Shown: positions 30,081-38,898, counted from the first letter of the stretch. The stretch is 64,000 nt of DNA from Streptococcus chenjunshii (GCF_003086355.1 NZ_CP031733.1:1736001-1800000); one strand, 5' to 3'. The notes: generated by a model not told the origin, from the letters alone. Translations and numbers: made by a program.

Positions 30081-30253
30081 GAATACACCTAAACCTAAAC
30101 GCTGTGTAAAAAAGAGACGCAGTCGTAGGAAGCGCAAGCTGACGTACGAATGTGGCTGCACTGTGAGGATAGCCCTCCCTCCTTTGAGTCTTTAGTGACT
30201 CGGCGGTCAGGCTCCTATTTTTACTTTGCGTTTTAAACGGCCTTTGTAGCTTG
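30081..30253 (+). repeat. Family A repeat unit (sense +), degraded 5' end
   Basis: Starts GAATACACCTAAACCTAAACGC, a decayed form of the usual terminus, and ends GGCCTTTGTAGCTTG. Arms TAAACGCTGTGTAAAAAAG and the segment TTTTTACTTTGCGTTTTA pair. Compared with the unit at 2129, one arm position changed from AG to TA and the partner changed to match. It carries both the TCGTAGGAAGCGCAAGC and the GAGTC/GACTC modules. Confidence 0.8.
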
Positions 30254-30255
30254 AT

Positions 30256-30367
30256 GAATTGAACACGGCCTAAAATCCTAGTGAAAAAGATGACGTCCGT
30301 CGCGATGCAGGTCATCGCTTGTCCTTCCCTATTTTCATACGGATTTTTTAACGGCCTTTGTAGCTTG
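30256..30367 (+). repeat. Family A repeat unit, shortest form (sense +)
   Basis: Starts GAATTGAACACGGCC and ends GGCCTTTGTAGCTTG. ATCC-class arms flank a short inner hairpin, GATGACGTCCGTCGCGATGC followed by AGGTCATCG. This is the one site where no gene start follows directly: a family B repeat comes next. Confidence 0.82.
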
Positions 30368-30372
30368 ATGAT

Positions 30373-30575
30373 AAAAATGAGGCTAGGACAAAAGTCCTGC
30401 CTCGTTTGACTTTTTTAACAGATGAGCTTGGCGCAGCGGTTGATTGGAAGTTCTTATCCTTTGCTGCGCAAGGGACAGCGACCTCTCTAATCAACTATGC
30501 GGAGGTGGGGCGGCAAAATCGAAATCGTCATGTTATGCTAATTTACTAATTTTTGCCCCACCCTCATTTTTGGGG
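30373..30575 (+). repeat. Family B MITE-like repeat, copy 1
   Basis: About 200 bp with imperfect terminal inverted repeats: AAAAATGAGGCTAGGACAAA on the left, and AAAAATGAGGGTGGGGCAAA as the complement of the right end. The centre reads GGCGCAGCGGTTGATTGGAA and TTCTTATCCTTTGCTGCGCA. It has no coding capacity. It also may terminate transcription of the convergent genes. Confidence 0.8.
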
Positions 30576-30586
30576 TTCTTATAATA

Positions 30587-32317
30587 TCAGTCCGCTTTAG
30601 AAAATAGCGATTTTCTCAGCAGCCTGCAGAAATACCACAAGATTACCAGCAGCCACGAGCTTAGATTGCCAATAAGAACCCATTTAAACCACCAGGCCGC
30701 TTGGTAGCTGATTCTCAGACTGTTGCTGCCTTTTCTCTGTCTAACTTTAGGTGTCCCTATAGCTGTAAGACTGTAATCCTTGTCTGTCAGCACTTTGCCG
30801 TTAAGCACCAGCTGAGTATGGCCGTATTTGATAATAGGCAGACTGATGTCGTCTGCCTTATCGGCAGTCCATTTCAGAATGAGCTGGTTATCGTTCTGAC
30901 TGCTGGTAAAGAGTCTGCTGTTTTCAAAGACATAACGTTCGTACAGAAGATATTTATTTTCTTTATTCGTTTTATCCGTTGGCAGGTAGTCCGGCGTTGA
31001 CTTAATTGCCCGCAGCAGCAAATCATTCAAATCTGTCAGGTAAAAACTCCGCTTGACATCCTCGGCATTGCCGTAGACAAATTGGTGTTTTTGATTGATA
31101 ATAGGGGTCTCAGACGTATGATAGTTAGTAATTTTTTCCAATGTGGTTACTGTATTCTGCAGCAATCCCCAAGCTAGAAAAACGCTGAGTATGCCCAGAG
31201 TCATTTTAGGCTGTTTCTTAAAGAAATAGCGGTCTGAAATCAGAGCAAAAGCCAGTAAAAGAAAAACAGTCGCAGGGACAAAAAAGCGGAAAGGAAACTG
31301 AATAAGGTTAACCAAAGAAAGATTGAGCTTACTGACCTTGTACCAAGGAAAAATACTGCTGGACAAAATTAAGAAAGCAAAAAAACTAAAGGTGACTGAT
31401 TTTAAAAGTGTGTCATAATGCCGCCAATGTCTAAAAGAAAAATAATGCTGATAGAGCAGAATGAGCAGCAAAGGCAGAGGCGATGTCAGCCAATAAAGAC
31501 TGCGCTGGTTGACCGTCATAATATAGAGCTTGGAGTTAATGAAGGGCTCCACCAAGCTGTTCGTACTGCCTACTTCAAAAATACCGGCCCAAATATTAGC
31601 TGATAGAACCAGACTCAGCAAAACAGCCAAGAGGCCTTGCTGCAAAATGGGCCATTTTTTCTTTGATAGGATAAAACCATAGCTGTAAATCGGAAGATAA
31701 GCCAAAATCAGCAAAAAAGCACTGAGCACATGAACCTGCAGCAGTAAAGCAACGGATACTGCCAGCCTTAGAATATCAACCCTCTCTTCTTTTATAAAAT
31801 CAAGAGCAGGAATCAGGCACCAAGGCATAAAGGCAGCCCCCCAGCTGGAAAATCCCTGCCTGAATGTCCAATACTGAATAGAAAAAGTCGTCATATAAAA
31901 GAGGGCTGCCAGCAGAGCCAGAGGAAAACGCACCGCCCCCCGTCTGACCAGACGGTACATCGACAGGCCGGCGATACTGCCCAGCAAAAAACGCGATATT
32001 AGCTGATAGTTGTACCAATTTTTACATAAGAGAAGAATAAAGCCCTGAACGTAGGCAAAATAAGGACCATATAAGGCATTAATAATCCTGGCCGATCCAT
32101 GAAAACCATAAAGAGAAATAAAGTAGCTGAAGTTTCCAGTCTTAATCTGCTGAGCTGTCTCATAAAAACGATTGTAATGGAAAAGGAAATCACTTCCCGT
32201 TATAACTCCCTTAGTCAGTATTTGCGGCAAAATCAGCAAAAAAGAAGAGAGCATAATAAGCAGAAAAGGCAGCAGATACTCCTTGGACAGTCCTCTGGGA
32301 AGTCTTTTTTTTAACAT
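30587..32317 (-). CDS. Large polytopic membrane protein, GT-C-like
   Basis: A 576-residue protein with about eleven to thirteen hydrophobic helices and a soluble C-terminal part (about 430-545) before a last helix and a basic tail. A loop after helix 1 contains TGSDFLFHYNRFYE, resembling the first extracellular loop of GT-C glycosyltransferases and YfhO-type proteins, where an acidic motif is catalytic. I do not recognise a specific family member. Family B repeats in opposite orientation flank the gene on both sides. A role in cell-surface glycan modification is only a guess. Confidence 0.75.
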   Translation of the reverse strand: MLKKRLPRGLSKEYLLPFLLIMLSSFLLILPQILTKGVITGSDFLFHYNRFYETAQQIKTGNFSYFISLYGFHGSARIINALYGPYFAYVQGFILLLCKNWYNYQLISRFLLGSIAGLSMYRLVRRGAVRFPLALLAALFYMTTFSIQYWTFRQGFSSWGAAFMPWCLIPALDFIKEERVDILRLAVSVALLLQVHVLSAFLLILAYLPIYSYGFILSKKKWPILQQGLLAVLLSLVLSANIWAGIFEVGSTNSLVEPFINSKLYIMTVNQRSLYWLTSPLPLLLILLYQHYFSFRHWRHYDTLLKSVTFSFFAFLILSSSIFPWYKVSKLNLSLVNLIQFPFRFFVPATVFLLLAFALISDRYFFKKQPKMTLGILSVFLAWGLLQNTVTTLEKITNYHTSETPIINQKHQFVYGNAEDVKRSFYLTDLNDLLLRAIKSTPDYLPTDKTNKENKYLLYERYVFENSRLFTSSQNDNQLILKWTADKADDISLPIIKYGHTQLVLNGKVLTDKDYSLTAIGTPKVRQRKGSNSLRISYQAAWWFKWVLIGNLSSWLLVILWYFCRLLRKSLFSKAD

Positions 32318-32596
32318 CTTATGTGTAAATCCTTCATACTATTAGATTCCTCTGCTAAGAAAACGATAAAAAGCTTCTCCCATAGTGTTTTTCCGCAGAG
32401 AGTCTTTTTTATAGTATACTTTTTTCAGAAAAAACTCAAATAAAAAGGAAGTCGCAGCCAACGGCTGCCAATAGTTCATTGAAATTTACTGCTGACCGGA
32501 TATAAAGATGCCAGTCAGGAAAAAAGTGATATCAAAAAACAGTCCTGTCTCTGTTTTCTGTCTTGAACCGGGCAGAGAGCTGGCTATATACTGTAA
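32318..32596. other. Intergenic region upstream of the membrane protein gene
   Basis: No gene was seen. TATACT at 32418-32413 on the minus strand could serve as a -10 box for the membrane protein gene, but no good -35 is obvious. Confidence 0.4.
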
Positions 32597-32795
32597 AAAA
32601 AGAGTATGGGACAACAATCGGTAAATTGTCTAAAATGACGATTTCATTTTTGTCGCTCCGCCTCCGCACAGTTGATTAGGAAGAACACTGTCCCTTGCGC
32701 TGCAAAGGATAAGAACTTCCAAGCAACCGCTGCGCCAAACTCATCTGTTAAAAAAGTAAAAAGAGGTAAGACTTTTGTCCCACCCCCTCTATTTC
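32597..32795 (-). repeat. Family B MITE-like repeat, copy 2 (inverted)
   Basis: The reverse complement is clearly homologous to copy 1 along its full length. It shares blocks such as TTTTTTAACAGATGAG, GGCGCAGCGGTTG and GGAAGTTCTTATCCTTTGC. Terminal inverted repeats are GAGTATGGGACAACAAT and GAGGGGGTGGGACAAAAGT (complement of the far end). The two copies are inverted with respect to each other around the membrane protein gene. Confidence 0.8.
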
Positions 32796-32855
32796 TTTTA
32801 CACTCTTAACGGTTTTATGTTTGATTAACACTGTGCTCAATTAATCTGCCGGACA

Positions 32856-33353
32856 TCAAGAATCAGTCAAAGGGACTTTTGCCAAACTTTGGTCAATATG
32901 GCAGTAGCCATTCGGATTTTTCTTTAGATAGGCCTGATGGTAATCTTCAGCATCAATAAAATGCTGCAAAGGCTCCAGCTCAACTGCTAAAGCACGTCCC
33001 TCAAATTTCCGGCTAATCTGCTCCATAACTTGCTCTGCGATGGCCCTGTCAGCCTCATCCACATAGTAAATCCCTGTTCGGTACTGACGGCCGTAGTCGT
33101 TGCCCTGATGGTTGACTGCAAATGGATCGATGACGCGGAAGTAATAGAGCAGAATTTCTCGCAGGCTAATAATTTCAGGGTTATACTGTATATAAACGGT
33201 TTCAGCATGGTCAGTGTGTGCTATGAGGTCGTAAGATGTCACATCTGACTGCCCGTTAGCATAGCCGACACGCGTTTGTAAAACACCTTCAATTTGAGTA
33301 AAATAGGCTTCAACGCCCCAGAAGCAGCCGCCTGCCAGATAAATTTCTTTCAT
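32856..33353 (-). CDS. msrA: Peptide methionine-S-sulfoxide reductase
   Basis: A 165-residue MsrA with the catalytic cysteine in GGCFWGVEAYF near the N-terminus and the conserved YANGQSDVTSYDL and DYGRQYRTGIYY segments. It repairs the S form of oxidised methionine in the cytoplasm. It lies 20 bp downstream of the oxidoreductase gene and near msrB, forming an oxidative repair cluster. The C-terminal region lacks the extra recycling cysteines found in some MsrA. Confidence 0.95.
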   Translation of the reverse strand: MKEIYLAGGCFWGVEAYFTQIEGVLQTRVGYANGQSDVTSYDLIAHTDHAETVYIQYNPEIISLREILLYYFRVIDPFAVNHQGNDYGRQYRTGIYYVDEADRAIAEQVMEQISRKFEGRALAVELEPLQHFIDAEDYHQAYLKKNPNGYCHIDQSLAKVPLTDS

Positions 33354-33373
33354 ATTTTTAGTTTCCTTTCCAA

Positions 33374-34723
33374 TTACGATAAGGCTGTCTTAACCGCATT
33401 AATCAAAGCATTGCTTGTCCCAGGAAAGGCAAAAATCATTTGACTGAGGTCAGCGGCCTTAAGTTTTTGATTGATCATTAAGGTGATGAGATTAATCATT
33501 TCACCGGCTTCATTGCTAAGAAGGCTGGCTCCCGCTAGTTCTTTGTTTTTATTGACAATTAAAGTAAAACGCGCTTCATCTTCCAGCTTGGTTTGGAATT
33601 TAATCTGCTGGCCAAAAGGCACTTCAACAATTTTGTAGTTATCGGGATCTGCCTTGGCCTCTGCCACTGTCACGCCGACTTGAGCAATACGGGGAAAAGT
33701 GAAGACCAGATTTGGCACAACCGGGTAGCTGATAGGTTTTTCATTGACACCCAAGATAAAGTCGGCAATATAATCCGACTCAAAACTTGCTGTCGGTGTC
33801 AGGCGGGGAATCGTTTTATCAACCACATCACCGCTGGCAAAGATGTGCGGCACAGCAGTCTGCAGATAATCATTAACCACAATACCTGAACGGTTATATT
33901 CAATACCTAAATCTTCCAAACCAAGATTTTCAACATTGGGAATTCGGCCTGTAGCATCCAGCACATAATCGGTCTCGATAACCAGTCCTTGAGCCGTAGT
34001 CAGGAGAAGACCGGCTTCCAGTGCTTCCACTTTTTCAACAGCTTGGCCAAAGTGGAACTGAACGCCTTCTGCTCTTAATTTGTCGACGACAGTTCTGACA
34101 TCATTTTCCGGATAAGCAGCCAGAGCTTTATCAGCAAACTCGACAATATGAACTTCAGATCCCAGTTTAACGGCCATGGTAGCGAATTCCATTGAAATAA
34201 TTCCTGCGCCGACAAAAGTGATACGGTTTGGCAGGCTGTCAAGTTCGAGGAATGCCCTGCTGTCGTGAAGCAGTTCCTTGCCTTCAATATTAAGACGAGC
34301 TGGACGCTGACCGGTCCCCAGAACGATATAATCTGCAGTAATCGCTTTATCATCAACGGCTACTGTATGTTCATCCCGCAGCTTTCCATAGCCTTTGAGA
34401 AGATCAATGTTCATTTGAGCAAACATCCCCTCCATAAACGGCGCATAAGTTGGAATCTCCCTCTTTTTAAAAGCCATGAGTTCTTCCCAACTAATCGTTC
34501 CCTTTGTGCCAATTCCTGCTCGTTCATAGCGGTCAAGACCATCTAAGAATTCAAAAGGACTGTCCAGCAAAAATTTAGCGTTGCAGCCATAGTTTGTACA
34601 AGTCCCTGCTGTCATATCTTTTTCAATAACAGCCACTTTCTTTCCGGATTGAGCCAGAGTCACCGCAGCATGCCAGCTAGCATGGCCTGAGCCGATAAAG
34701 ACGATATCATAGTCATAAGTCAT
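33374..34723 (-). CDS. Flavin-dependent pyridine nucleotide-disulfide oxidoreductase
   Basis: A 449-residue enzyme of the glutathione reductase/lipoamide dehydrogenase group. The FAD start DIVFIGSGHASWHAA, the redox pair CTNYGC (about residues 42-47), the NAD(P) motif GAGIISMEFA and FASGDVVDKTIPRLTP are present. The C-terminal His-Glu dyad of classic members (HPTXSE) is replaced: the region reads AFPGTSNALINA. It therefore probably belongs to a separate subgroup with an unknown substrate. It lies between msrB and msrA, which suggests a role in thiol or methionine sulfoxide repair. Confidence 0.9.
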   Translation of the reverse strand: MTYDYDIVFIGSGHASWHAAVTLAQSGKKVAVIEKDMTAGTCTNYGCNAKFLLDSPFEFLDGLDRYERAGIGTKGTISWEELMAFKKREIPTYAPFMEGMFAQMNIDLLKGYGKLRDEHTVAVDDKAITADYIVLGTGQRPARLNIEGKELLHDSRAFLELDSLPNRITFVGAGIISMEFATMAVKLGSEVHIVEFADKALAAYPENDVRTVVDKLRAEGVQFHFGQAVEKVEALEAGLLLTTAQGLVIETDYVLDATGRIPNVENLGLEDLGIEYNRSGIVVNDYLQTAVPHIFASGDVVDKTIPRLTPTASFESDYIADFILGVNEKPISYPVVPNLVFTFPRIAQVGVTVAEAKADPDNYKIVEVPFGQQIKFQTKLEDEARFTLIVNKNKELAGASLLSNEAGEMINLITLMINQKLKAADLSQMIFAFPGTSNALINAVKTALS

Positions 34724-34844
34724 TAAAAGTCCTCCATCTTTTTAAAGTGCATCTGTTAAAACGAAAACAGCCGCTGGCAGTTCCAGTCTGACCCGCTATT
34801 TTTAACTGCTGGCAGTCACGAACCGGTCAGACAGCAGCAATCTG

Positions 34845-35285
34845 TCAGTCAAATAGCTTGATATATGCTTCATAGCCTTTTTCTGCCAGTTTGTCATAAG
34901 GGATAAACCGTAAAGCAGCAGAGTTAATGCAGTAGCGCAGACCGCCCGCCGCTGAAGGACCGTCATTAAAAACATGGCCAAGATGCGATTGGGCATTCTG
35001 ACTGCGGACTTCAGTACGGTGCATTCCGTAAGAATTATCTTGATGGTTGGTCACCTTTTGATTGGCGATTGGTTTTGTGAAAGAAGGCCATCCGCAGCCT
35101 GCATCATATTTATCCAAGGATGAAAATAAAGGCTCGCCGCTGACGACATCAACATAGATGCCTTTTTCGTAAAAATCATCGTATTCGCCGGTAAAGGCGC
35201 GCTCTGTAGCAGCATTTTGAGTGACCTCATAGGCTAAATCGCCTATACGTTCGCGCAAAGCTTTATCTGTATCTGTATTAGTCAT
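34845..35285 (-). CDS. msrB: Peptide methionine-R-sulfoxide reductase
   Basis: A 146-residue MsrB (SelR domain). The substrate-binding [10 protein letters not shown], the [10 protein letters not shown] segment and the catalytic cysteine in [11 protein letters not shown] are present. The two CXXC zinc motifs of zinc-type MsrB are absent, so this is the zinc-free type. ATG 35285 has AAAGGAG 5 nt upstream; the earlier in-frame start overlaps the upstream gene. It follows the ferritin-like gene after 10 bp, so they are co-transcribed. Confidence 0.94.
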   Translation of the reverse strand: MTNTDTDKALRERIGDLAYEVTQNAATERAFTGEYDDFYEKGIYVDVVSGEPLFSSLDKYDAGCGWPSFTKPIANQKVTNHQDNSYGMHRTEVRSQNAQSHLGHVFNDGPSAAGGLRYCINSAALRFIPYDKLAEKGYEAYIKLFD

Positions 35286-35295
35286 AAAATCTCCT

Positions 35296-35754
35296 TTAGA
35301 GCTGTTTAAGCAGCCAATTTTCATAGCCGATAGTGTCAATCAGTTCTAATTGTTGTTCTGTCCAGTACATATCTTCTTCCTCATCTTTGTAGTATTCCTT
35401 AAGAATATCATAAGTAGTGATATCGTCTGCTGCAGCTTGGACAAGAGGCAGGATATCTTTGAGGCCGCCATGTGAGAGGCTCAGTTCTTCTTTTAACAGT
35501 TCCAGAGGTGTCTCAGGCAGGTCAGTTGCTTCCTGCTTGGTCAAAAACAGCTTTCCGCCTAAATCCAGAACACGGTTAAACATTTGCTGAGCAAAACCGC
35601 GTTCTTCTTCGGCATGCTCTTCATATTTCCGGGCTAATTTTGAAAAACCCTGAGCAGCAAACTGCAAGGCAATAAGCTGATGCTTATCAGCCTGTACCAG
35701 CATAGCATTGCCAAGGTTTTGTAGCATTTGAATTTGATCATTATTCCCCATCAT
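35296..35754 (-). CDS. Ferritin-like (bacterioferritin-fold) protein with altered metal site
   Basis: A 152-residue four-helix protein whose closing part, [20 protein letters not shown], aligns well with the bacterioferritin ending EEEHIDWLETQ. The ferroxidase ligands are not all kept: the His of the last helix motif is Asp here, and the EXXH of helix 2 reads EERG. Iron oxidation in the usual way is doubtful. ATG 35754 (second ATG at 35751) has GAGGCG upstream. It is divergent from an OhrR-type regulator, with an operator over its promoter, and is followed by msrB. A redox-stress role is likely. Confidence 0.78.
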   Translation of the reverse strand: MMGNNDQIQMLQNLGNAMLVQADKHQLIALQFAAQGFSKLARKYEEHAEEERGFAQQMFNRVLDLGGKLFLTKQEATDLPETPLELLKEELSLSHGGLKDILPLVQAAADDITTYDILKEYYKDEEEDMYWTEQQLELIDTIGYENWLLKQL

Positions 35755-35773
35755 TTTATCGCCTCCTCTTTTC

Positions 35774-35864
35774 AATCGTACACGATTTATTATAGTTTAC
35801 TGCTTTTTAGCAATCTTGTCAAACATTTAAATTTATGATATGATGATTTCAATCGCACACGAAG
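35774..35864. promoter_or_regulatory. Divergent promoters with two OhrR/MarR-type operators
   Basis: AATCGTACACGATT (35774-35787) is a perfect half-site palindrome, and AATCGCACACGAAG (35851-35864) is a variant. Promoters lie between: TTGTCA-17-TATGAT (35816-35844) for the regulator, and TTGACA-17-TAAACT on the minus strand for the ferritin-like gene. Each operator sits just downstream of one promoter, so the regulator likely represses both. Confidence 0.75.
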
Positions 35865-35876
35865 GAAATACCTATT

Positions 35877-36317
35877 ATGTCAAAACAACAGCCTTATTTA
35901 GCCAATCAGCTTTGCTTTGCTATTTATAACAGCAATCGTCTGCTCAATCAATTCTACAAAAAAAGCCTCAGCCCTTTTGGACTGACTTACACACAGTATC
36001 TGGTTCTCCTAGCTCTCTGGGAAAAAGACGGGCAGTCTCTGCGGGAACTGGGTGAGAAACTTGATTTAGCCAGCAACACACTGACCCCATTGTTGAAACG
36101 TTTGGAAGACAAAAACTATCTGCTGCGTCTGCGCCCTGAAAAAGATCAGCGTCAGCTGATTGTTCAGCTGACAGAAAACGGGAAAGAACTGCAGATTCAA
36201 GTTGAAAAAGTGCTTGACAGCTGTTTAACAGAAGTGACTTTTTTTCCAGCTGATAAACTCCGGGAAATGATAAAAGACCATCAGGATTTAGCTGCAATGT
36301 TAAAAGAAAGAAACTAA
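35877..36317 (+). CDS. MarR-family regulator, OhrR type with redox cysteine
   Basis: A 146-residue winged-helix repressor. The N-terminal ANQLCFAIYNSNR matches the OhrR signature, with a cysteine at residue 13 that in OhrR is oxidised by organic peroxides and releases DNA. The wHTH (about 45-100) includes LRELGEKLDLASNTLTPLLK and the wing RPEKDQRQL. It is divergent from the ferritin-like gene, msrB and the oxidoreductase, which it probably controls through the two operators upstream. No ohr gene is present in the window. Confidence 0.9.
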   Translation: MSKQQPYLANQLCFAIYNSNRLLNQFYKKSLSPFGLTYTQYLVLLALWEKDGQSLRELGEKLDLASNTLTPLLKRLEDKNYLLRLRPEKDQRQLIVQLTENGKELQIQVEKVLDSCLTEVTFFPADKLREMIKDHQDLAAMLKERN

Positions 36318-36470
36318 TAGGCATTCTGATATTCAATTTCTTCCTCATTGACTCTTTTTCTGTCGCAATACGGTATTATTTTTTCTTATACACTGCCATA
36401 ACTAATTTATTCTATGCAAAAAAAGATGAAGTGTTACAATAGAAATAATATATCGAAAAGGGAGGGAGTT

Positions 36471-37466
36471 ATGACGGCTAATATTAAAACATCTATCGCG
36501 GAATTGGTTGGAAAAACCCCTTTAGTAGAACTTCGCAATTTTCAAGAAAAACACGGTTTGCAGGCCAAATTACTGGCTAAGTTGGAATACCTCAATCCAA
36601 GCGGCAGTGTCAAGGACAGGGCAGCACTTAATATGATTATTGAGGCAGAAAAAGCCGGAAAACTGCAAAAAGGCGATACAATTGTTGATAACAGCAGCGG
36701 AAATACCGGTATTGCTTTAGCTGCCTTTGCGGCTGCTAAGGGATATCATTTTGAGTGTCTGCTGGAGCCTGGTGTATCTCCAGAACGTACCCAAATTTTA
36801 AAAGCTTACGGCGCCCGTCTCCGCAGTTTTTTAGATTTCCCTGAGATTGCAGCCATGTTGGACAAGGGTGCTTTTGAAACTGCTGAAATCAGTCGCGTTA
36901 TTCAGGAATACGCTGACAGTAAAGGCTACTTTTATACTGATCAAGTAAGCAATCAAGCTAATCCTGATGCCCATTATCAGACGACTGGTCCTGAAATTTG
37001 GGAAGATACCGACGGCCAAGTTGATATCCTTATTATGGCTGCCGGTACCGGCGGAACAATCGCCGGTCTGACACACTATTTTCGGCAGAAAAATCCTGAT
37101 ATAAGAATTATTGCCATTGAACCTGACAAGGCATCCCGCCCCTCAGCAGAGCAGCCCGATGTCAACAGTATTGATGGTATTGTTGCCTTTGATGGTTTCG
37201 GACCGGAGAACCAGCCGACCTTCTTTTCAAAAAATCAGTTTTACTATGACAGCTGTATTGATGTTCTGGCAGAAGACGGTTACAAAACCGGTCTTGAACT
37301 GGCCCGTACTGACGGTATCTTCTTGGGTGAATCTGCCGGTGCTGTTTTGCATGCTGCCAAAACTGTCGCTCAAAAGGACGAAAACAAAGGAAAAAACATC
37401 GTTTTAATCTTTGCAGACAATGGCATGAAATATCTTTCCAGCCCAATGTACCAGGAGGTGAATTAA
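36471..37466 (+). CDS. Cysteine synthase family PLP enzyme
   Basis: A 331-residue O-acetylserine sulfhydrylase/cystathionine beta-synthase-type enzyme. The PLP lysine is in NPSGSVKDRAAL (about residue 45), the substrate loop reads DNSSGNTGIALA, and the phosphate-binding glycines are in MAAGTGGTIAGL. SVKDRAA and NSSGNTG are typical of CysK-like enzymes. ATG 36471 follows GGGAGGG. The stop codon is directly followed by the ATG of the LanC-like gene, so the two are coupled. It may be a dedicated paralogue rather than the main cysK. Confidence 0.9.
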   Translation: MTANIKTSIAELVGKTPLVELRNFQEKHGLQAKLLAKLEYLNPSGSVKDRAALNMIIEAEKAGKLQKGDTIVDNSSGNTGIALAAFAAAKGYHFECLLEPGVSPERTQILKAYGARLRSFLDFPEIAAMLDKGAFETAEISRVIQEYADSKGYFYTDQVSNQANPDAHYQTTGPEIWEDTDGQVDILIMAAGTGGTIAGLTHYFRQKNPDIRIIAIEPDKASRPSAEQPDVNSIDGIVAFDGFGPENQPTFFSKNQFYYDSCIDVLAEDGYKTGLELARTDGIFLGESAGAVLHAAKTVAQKDENKGKNIVLIFADNGMKYLSSPMYQEVN

Positions 37467-38852
37467 ATGTGTCAGAACTGCCTCGAACACACTAATTCAG
37501 GTTCCCATGACAGTCAGGATTTTCCGCTTAGACAGGCTAAAAGTCCCAAAGACTATTTGAATCTGGCTATTCAGACCGCTGATTATATTGATCAGTTCAA
37601 AGTTGAAACGGAGGATAGCATCTGGTGGCGCAATACTAATAATGAAGCGCAGTCCAGTATCCCAGATTTCAGTAATCCTAATTTTTTCAGCGGTTCAGCA
37701 GGTATTTTATATTTTTATGACAAACTCTATCAAGTCACACATGATAAAGATTACCTTCCTATTATTACTAAAGCCAGCCATTACCTTACTGAACATTGGC
37801 AGATCTTAACGAAGCTGGATATTTTTGACATTAAAGGATCCGGTAAAGGTCTCTATGGAGGTATTGGCGGGATTGGACTCATTCTGCTTGAAATAGCAGA
37901 GAACTATAACAATGAAGAAGCTTTAAAATCCGCTCAAGAAATAGCTCATTACTATTTAGAAACAGCCAAGCCGTCTGACGAGGGAATTTACTGGACGGGT
38001 GACTCGCCGCTTTTTCATGACAGCGGCATCCTGCTCTTTCTCATCAAAGCTTACCAGCATTTTCCCAGCAGCAGACTTTTAGAAACAATTAAATCCGGTG
38101 TCCGCTATCTTATAGCTACTGGCCACCGGCATATTGATAATGGGCTGGAAATCAATACTGTTTCTGATTCAGACAAGCGTGATCTTCCTAACTGGGAATT
38201 TGGTTCAGCAGGGGCTGGCTATCTTTTCGGAAAAACATATGAGTTGACTCACGATCAATACTTTCTGCAGGCTGCAAAAGATGCAGCAACCTTTCTGGTT
38301 AATCTTGCTGTGCCCCAAGAACAGGGCTATTTGATTCCCTACCGAACAAACGGCCCTCAGCGCCAAATTTTTTATTTAGGGAATTGCCACGGAGCAATTG
38401 GGACATCACGCTTCTTCTATTATTTATATCAGCTGACAAAGGATAACTATTATTTAGAGCAAGTGGAGGCGTTAACCGCTGGTTTGCTCAGCCGGGGAGC
38501 TCCGGAACAGCAGTCTAACGGTTATTGGAACACAACGACTTTTTGCTGCGGCGCTGCCGGTTTTATCCACCATTTTTTAGGACTTTATGTCGACAAGAAA
38601 GAGACGCTTTATCTTGATTTAGCCAGACGATCTGCTGCTGTCGTCCTTGGGAATGCCAGTAAATCTGAAAACGGAGTCCGCTTTTCTATCGCCTTTAATC
38701 GGATTAGCCCTGATGAGCTGTCTGCGTTTACAGGCTTTTACGACGGTGCTGCCGGAATAGCAACAGCATTATTGGAACTTTATCAATTTGAAAGTCAGCA
38801 ACGCTTAAAGTGGAAACGGCTAATTGATGATCCCTTTGCAGCTCGGATTTAA
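37467..38852 (+). CDS. LanC-like (lanthionine synthetase C family) protein
   Basis: A 461-residue alpha/alpha-toroid of the LanC family: repeated helix pairs with Gly-rich turns (FFSGSAGILYF, YGGIGGIGLILLE, GSAGAGYLFGK, GFYDGAAGIATALLE). Family zinc motifs are visible as NCHGAIG (Cys307, His308) and FCCGAAGF (Cys360, Cys361). In LanC/LANCL enzymes the second motif is usually CHG, so the last ligand may be Cys here. The N-terminus has an extra CXXC (residues 2-5). No LanB, LanM or precursor gene is adjacent; the only partner is the coupled cysteine synthase. LANCL enzymes join thiols to dehydroamino acids, so a thiol-addition role is possible. Confidence 0.85.
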   Translation: MCQNCLEHTNSGSHDSQDFPLRQAKSPKDYLNLAIQTADYIDQFKVETEDSIWWRNTNNEAQSSIPDFSNPNFFSGSAGILYFYDKLYQVTHDKDYLPIITKASHYLTEHWQILTKLDIFDIKGSGKGLYGGIGGIGLILLEIAENYNNEEALKSAQEIAHYYLETAKPSDEGIYWTGDSPLFHDSGILLFLIKAYQHFPSSRLLETIKSGVRYLIATGHRHIDNGLEINTVSDSDKRDLPNWEFGSAGAGYLFGKTYELTHDQYFLQAAKDAATFLVNLAVPQEQGYLIPYRTNGPQRQIFYLGNCHGAIGTSRFFYYLYQLTKDNYYLEQVEALTAGLLSRGAPEQQSNGYWNTTTFCCGAAGFIHHFLGLYVDKKETLYLDLARRSAAVVLGNASKSENGVRFSIAFNRISPDELSAFTGFYDGAAGIATALLELYQFESQQRLKWKRLIDDPFAARI

Positions 38853-38898
38853 AAAAGAAAAATGAGGCAGACAGAGACCAGCCTCATTTTTCTTTTTT
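38851..38898. terminator. Bidirectional terminator after the LanC-like gene
   Basis: AAAAAAGAAAAATGAGGC and its exact complement GCCTCATTTTTCTTTTTT flank a 12-base loop, giving an 18-bp perfect stem with A and T runs on both sides. It coincides with the left end of a family B copy. Confidence 0.88.

Noticed and set aside
29695..30315. Minus-strand open frame of 206 codons
   Set aside because: It runs through the RpiR gene in antisense and two family A units, with no SD or family match.
37467..38852. LanC-like gene considered as part of a lantibiotic cluster
   Set aside because: No precursor peptide, LanB/LanM or exporter is adjacent; the only coupled gene is a cysteine synthase. The bacteriocin genes are 24 kb away and use a double-glycine system.
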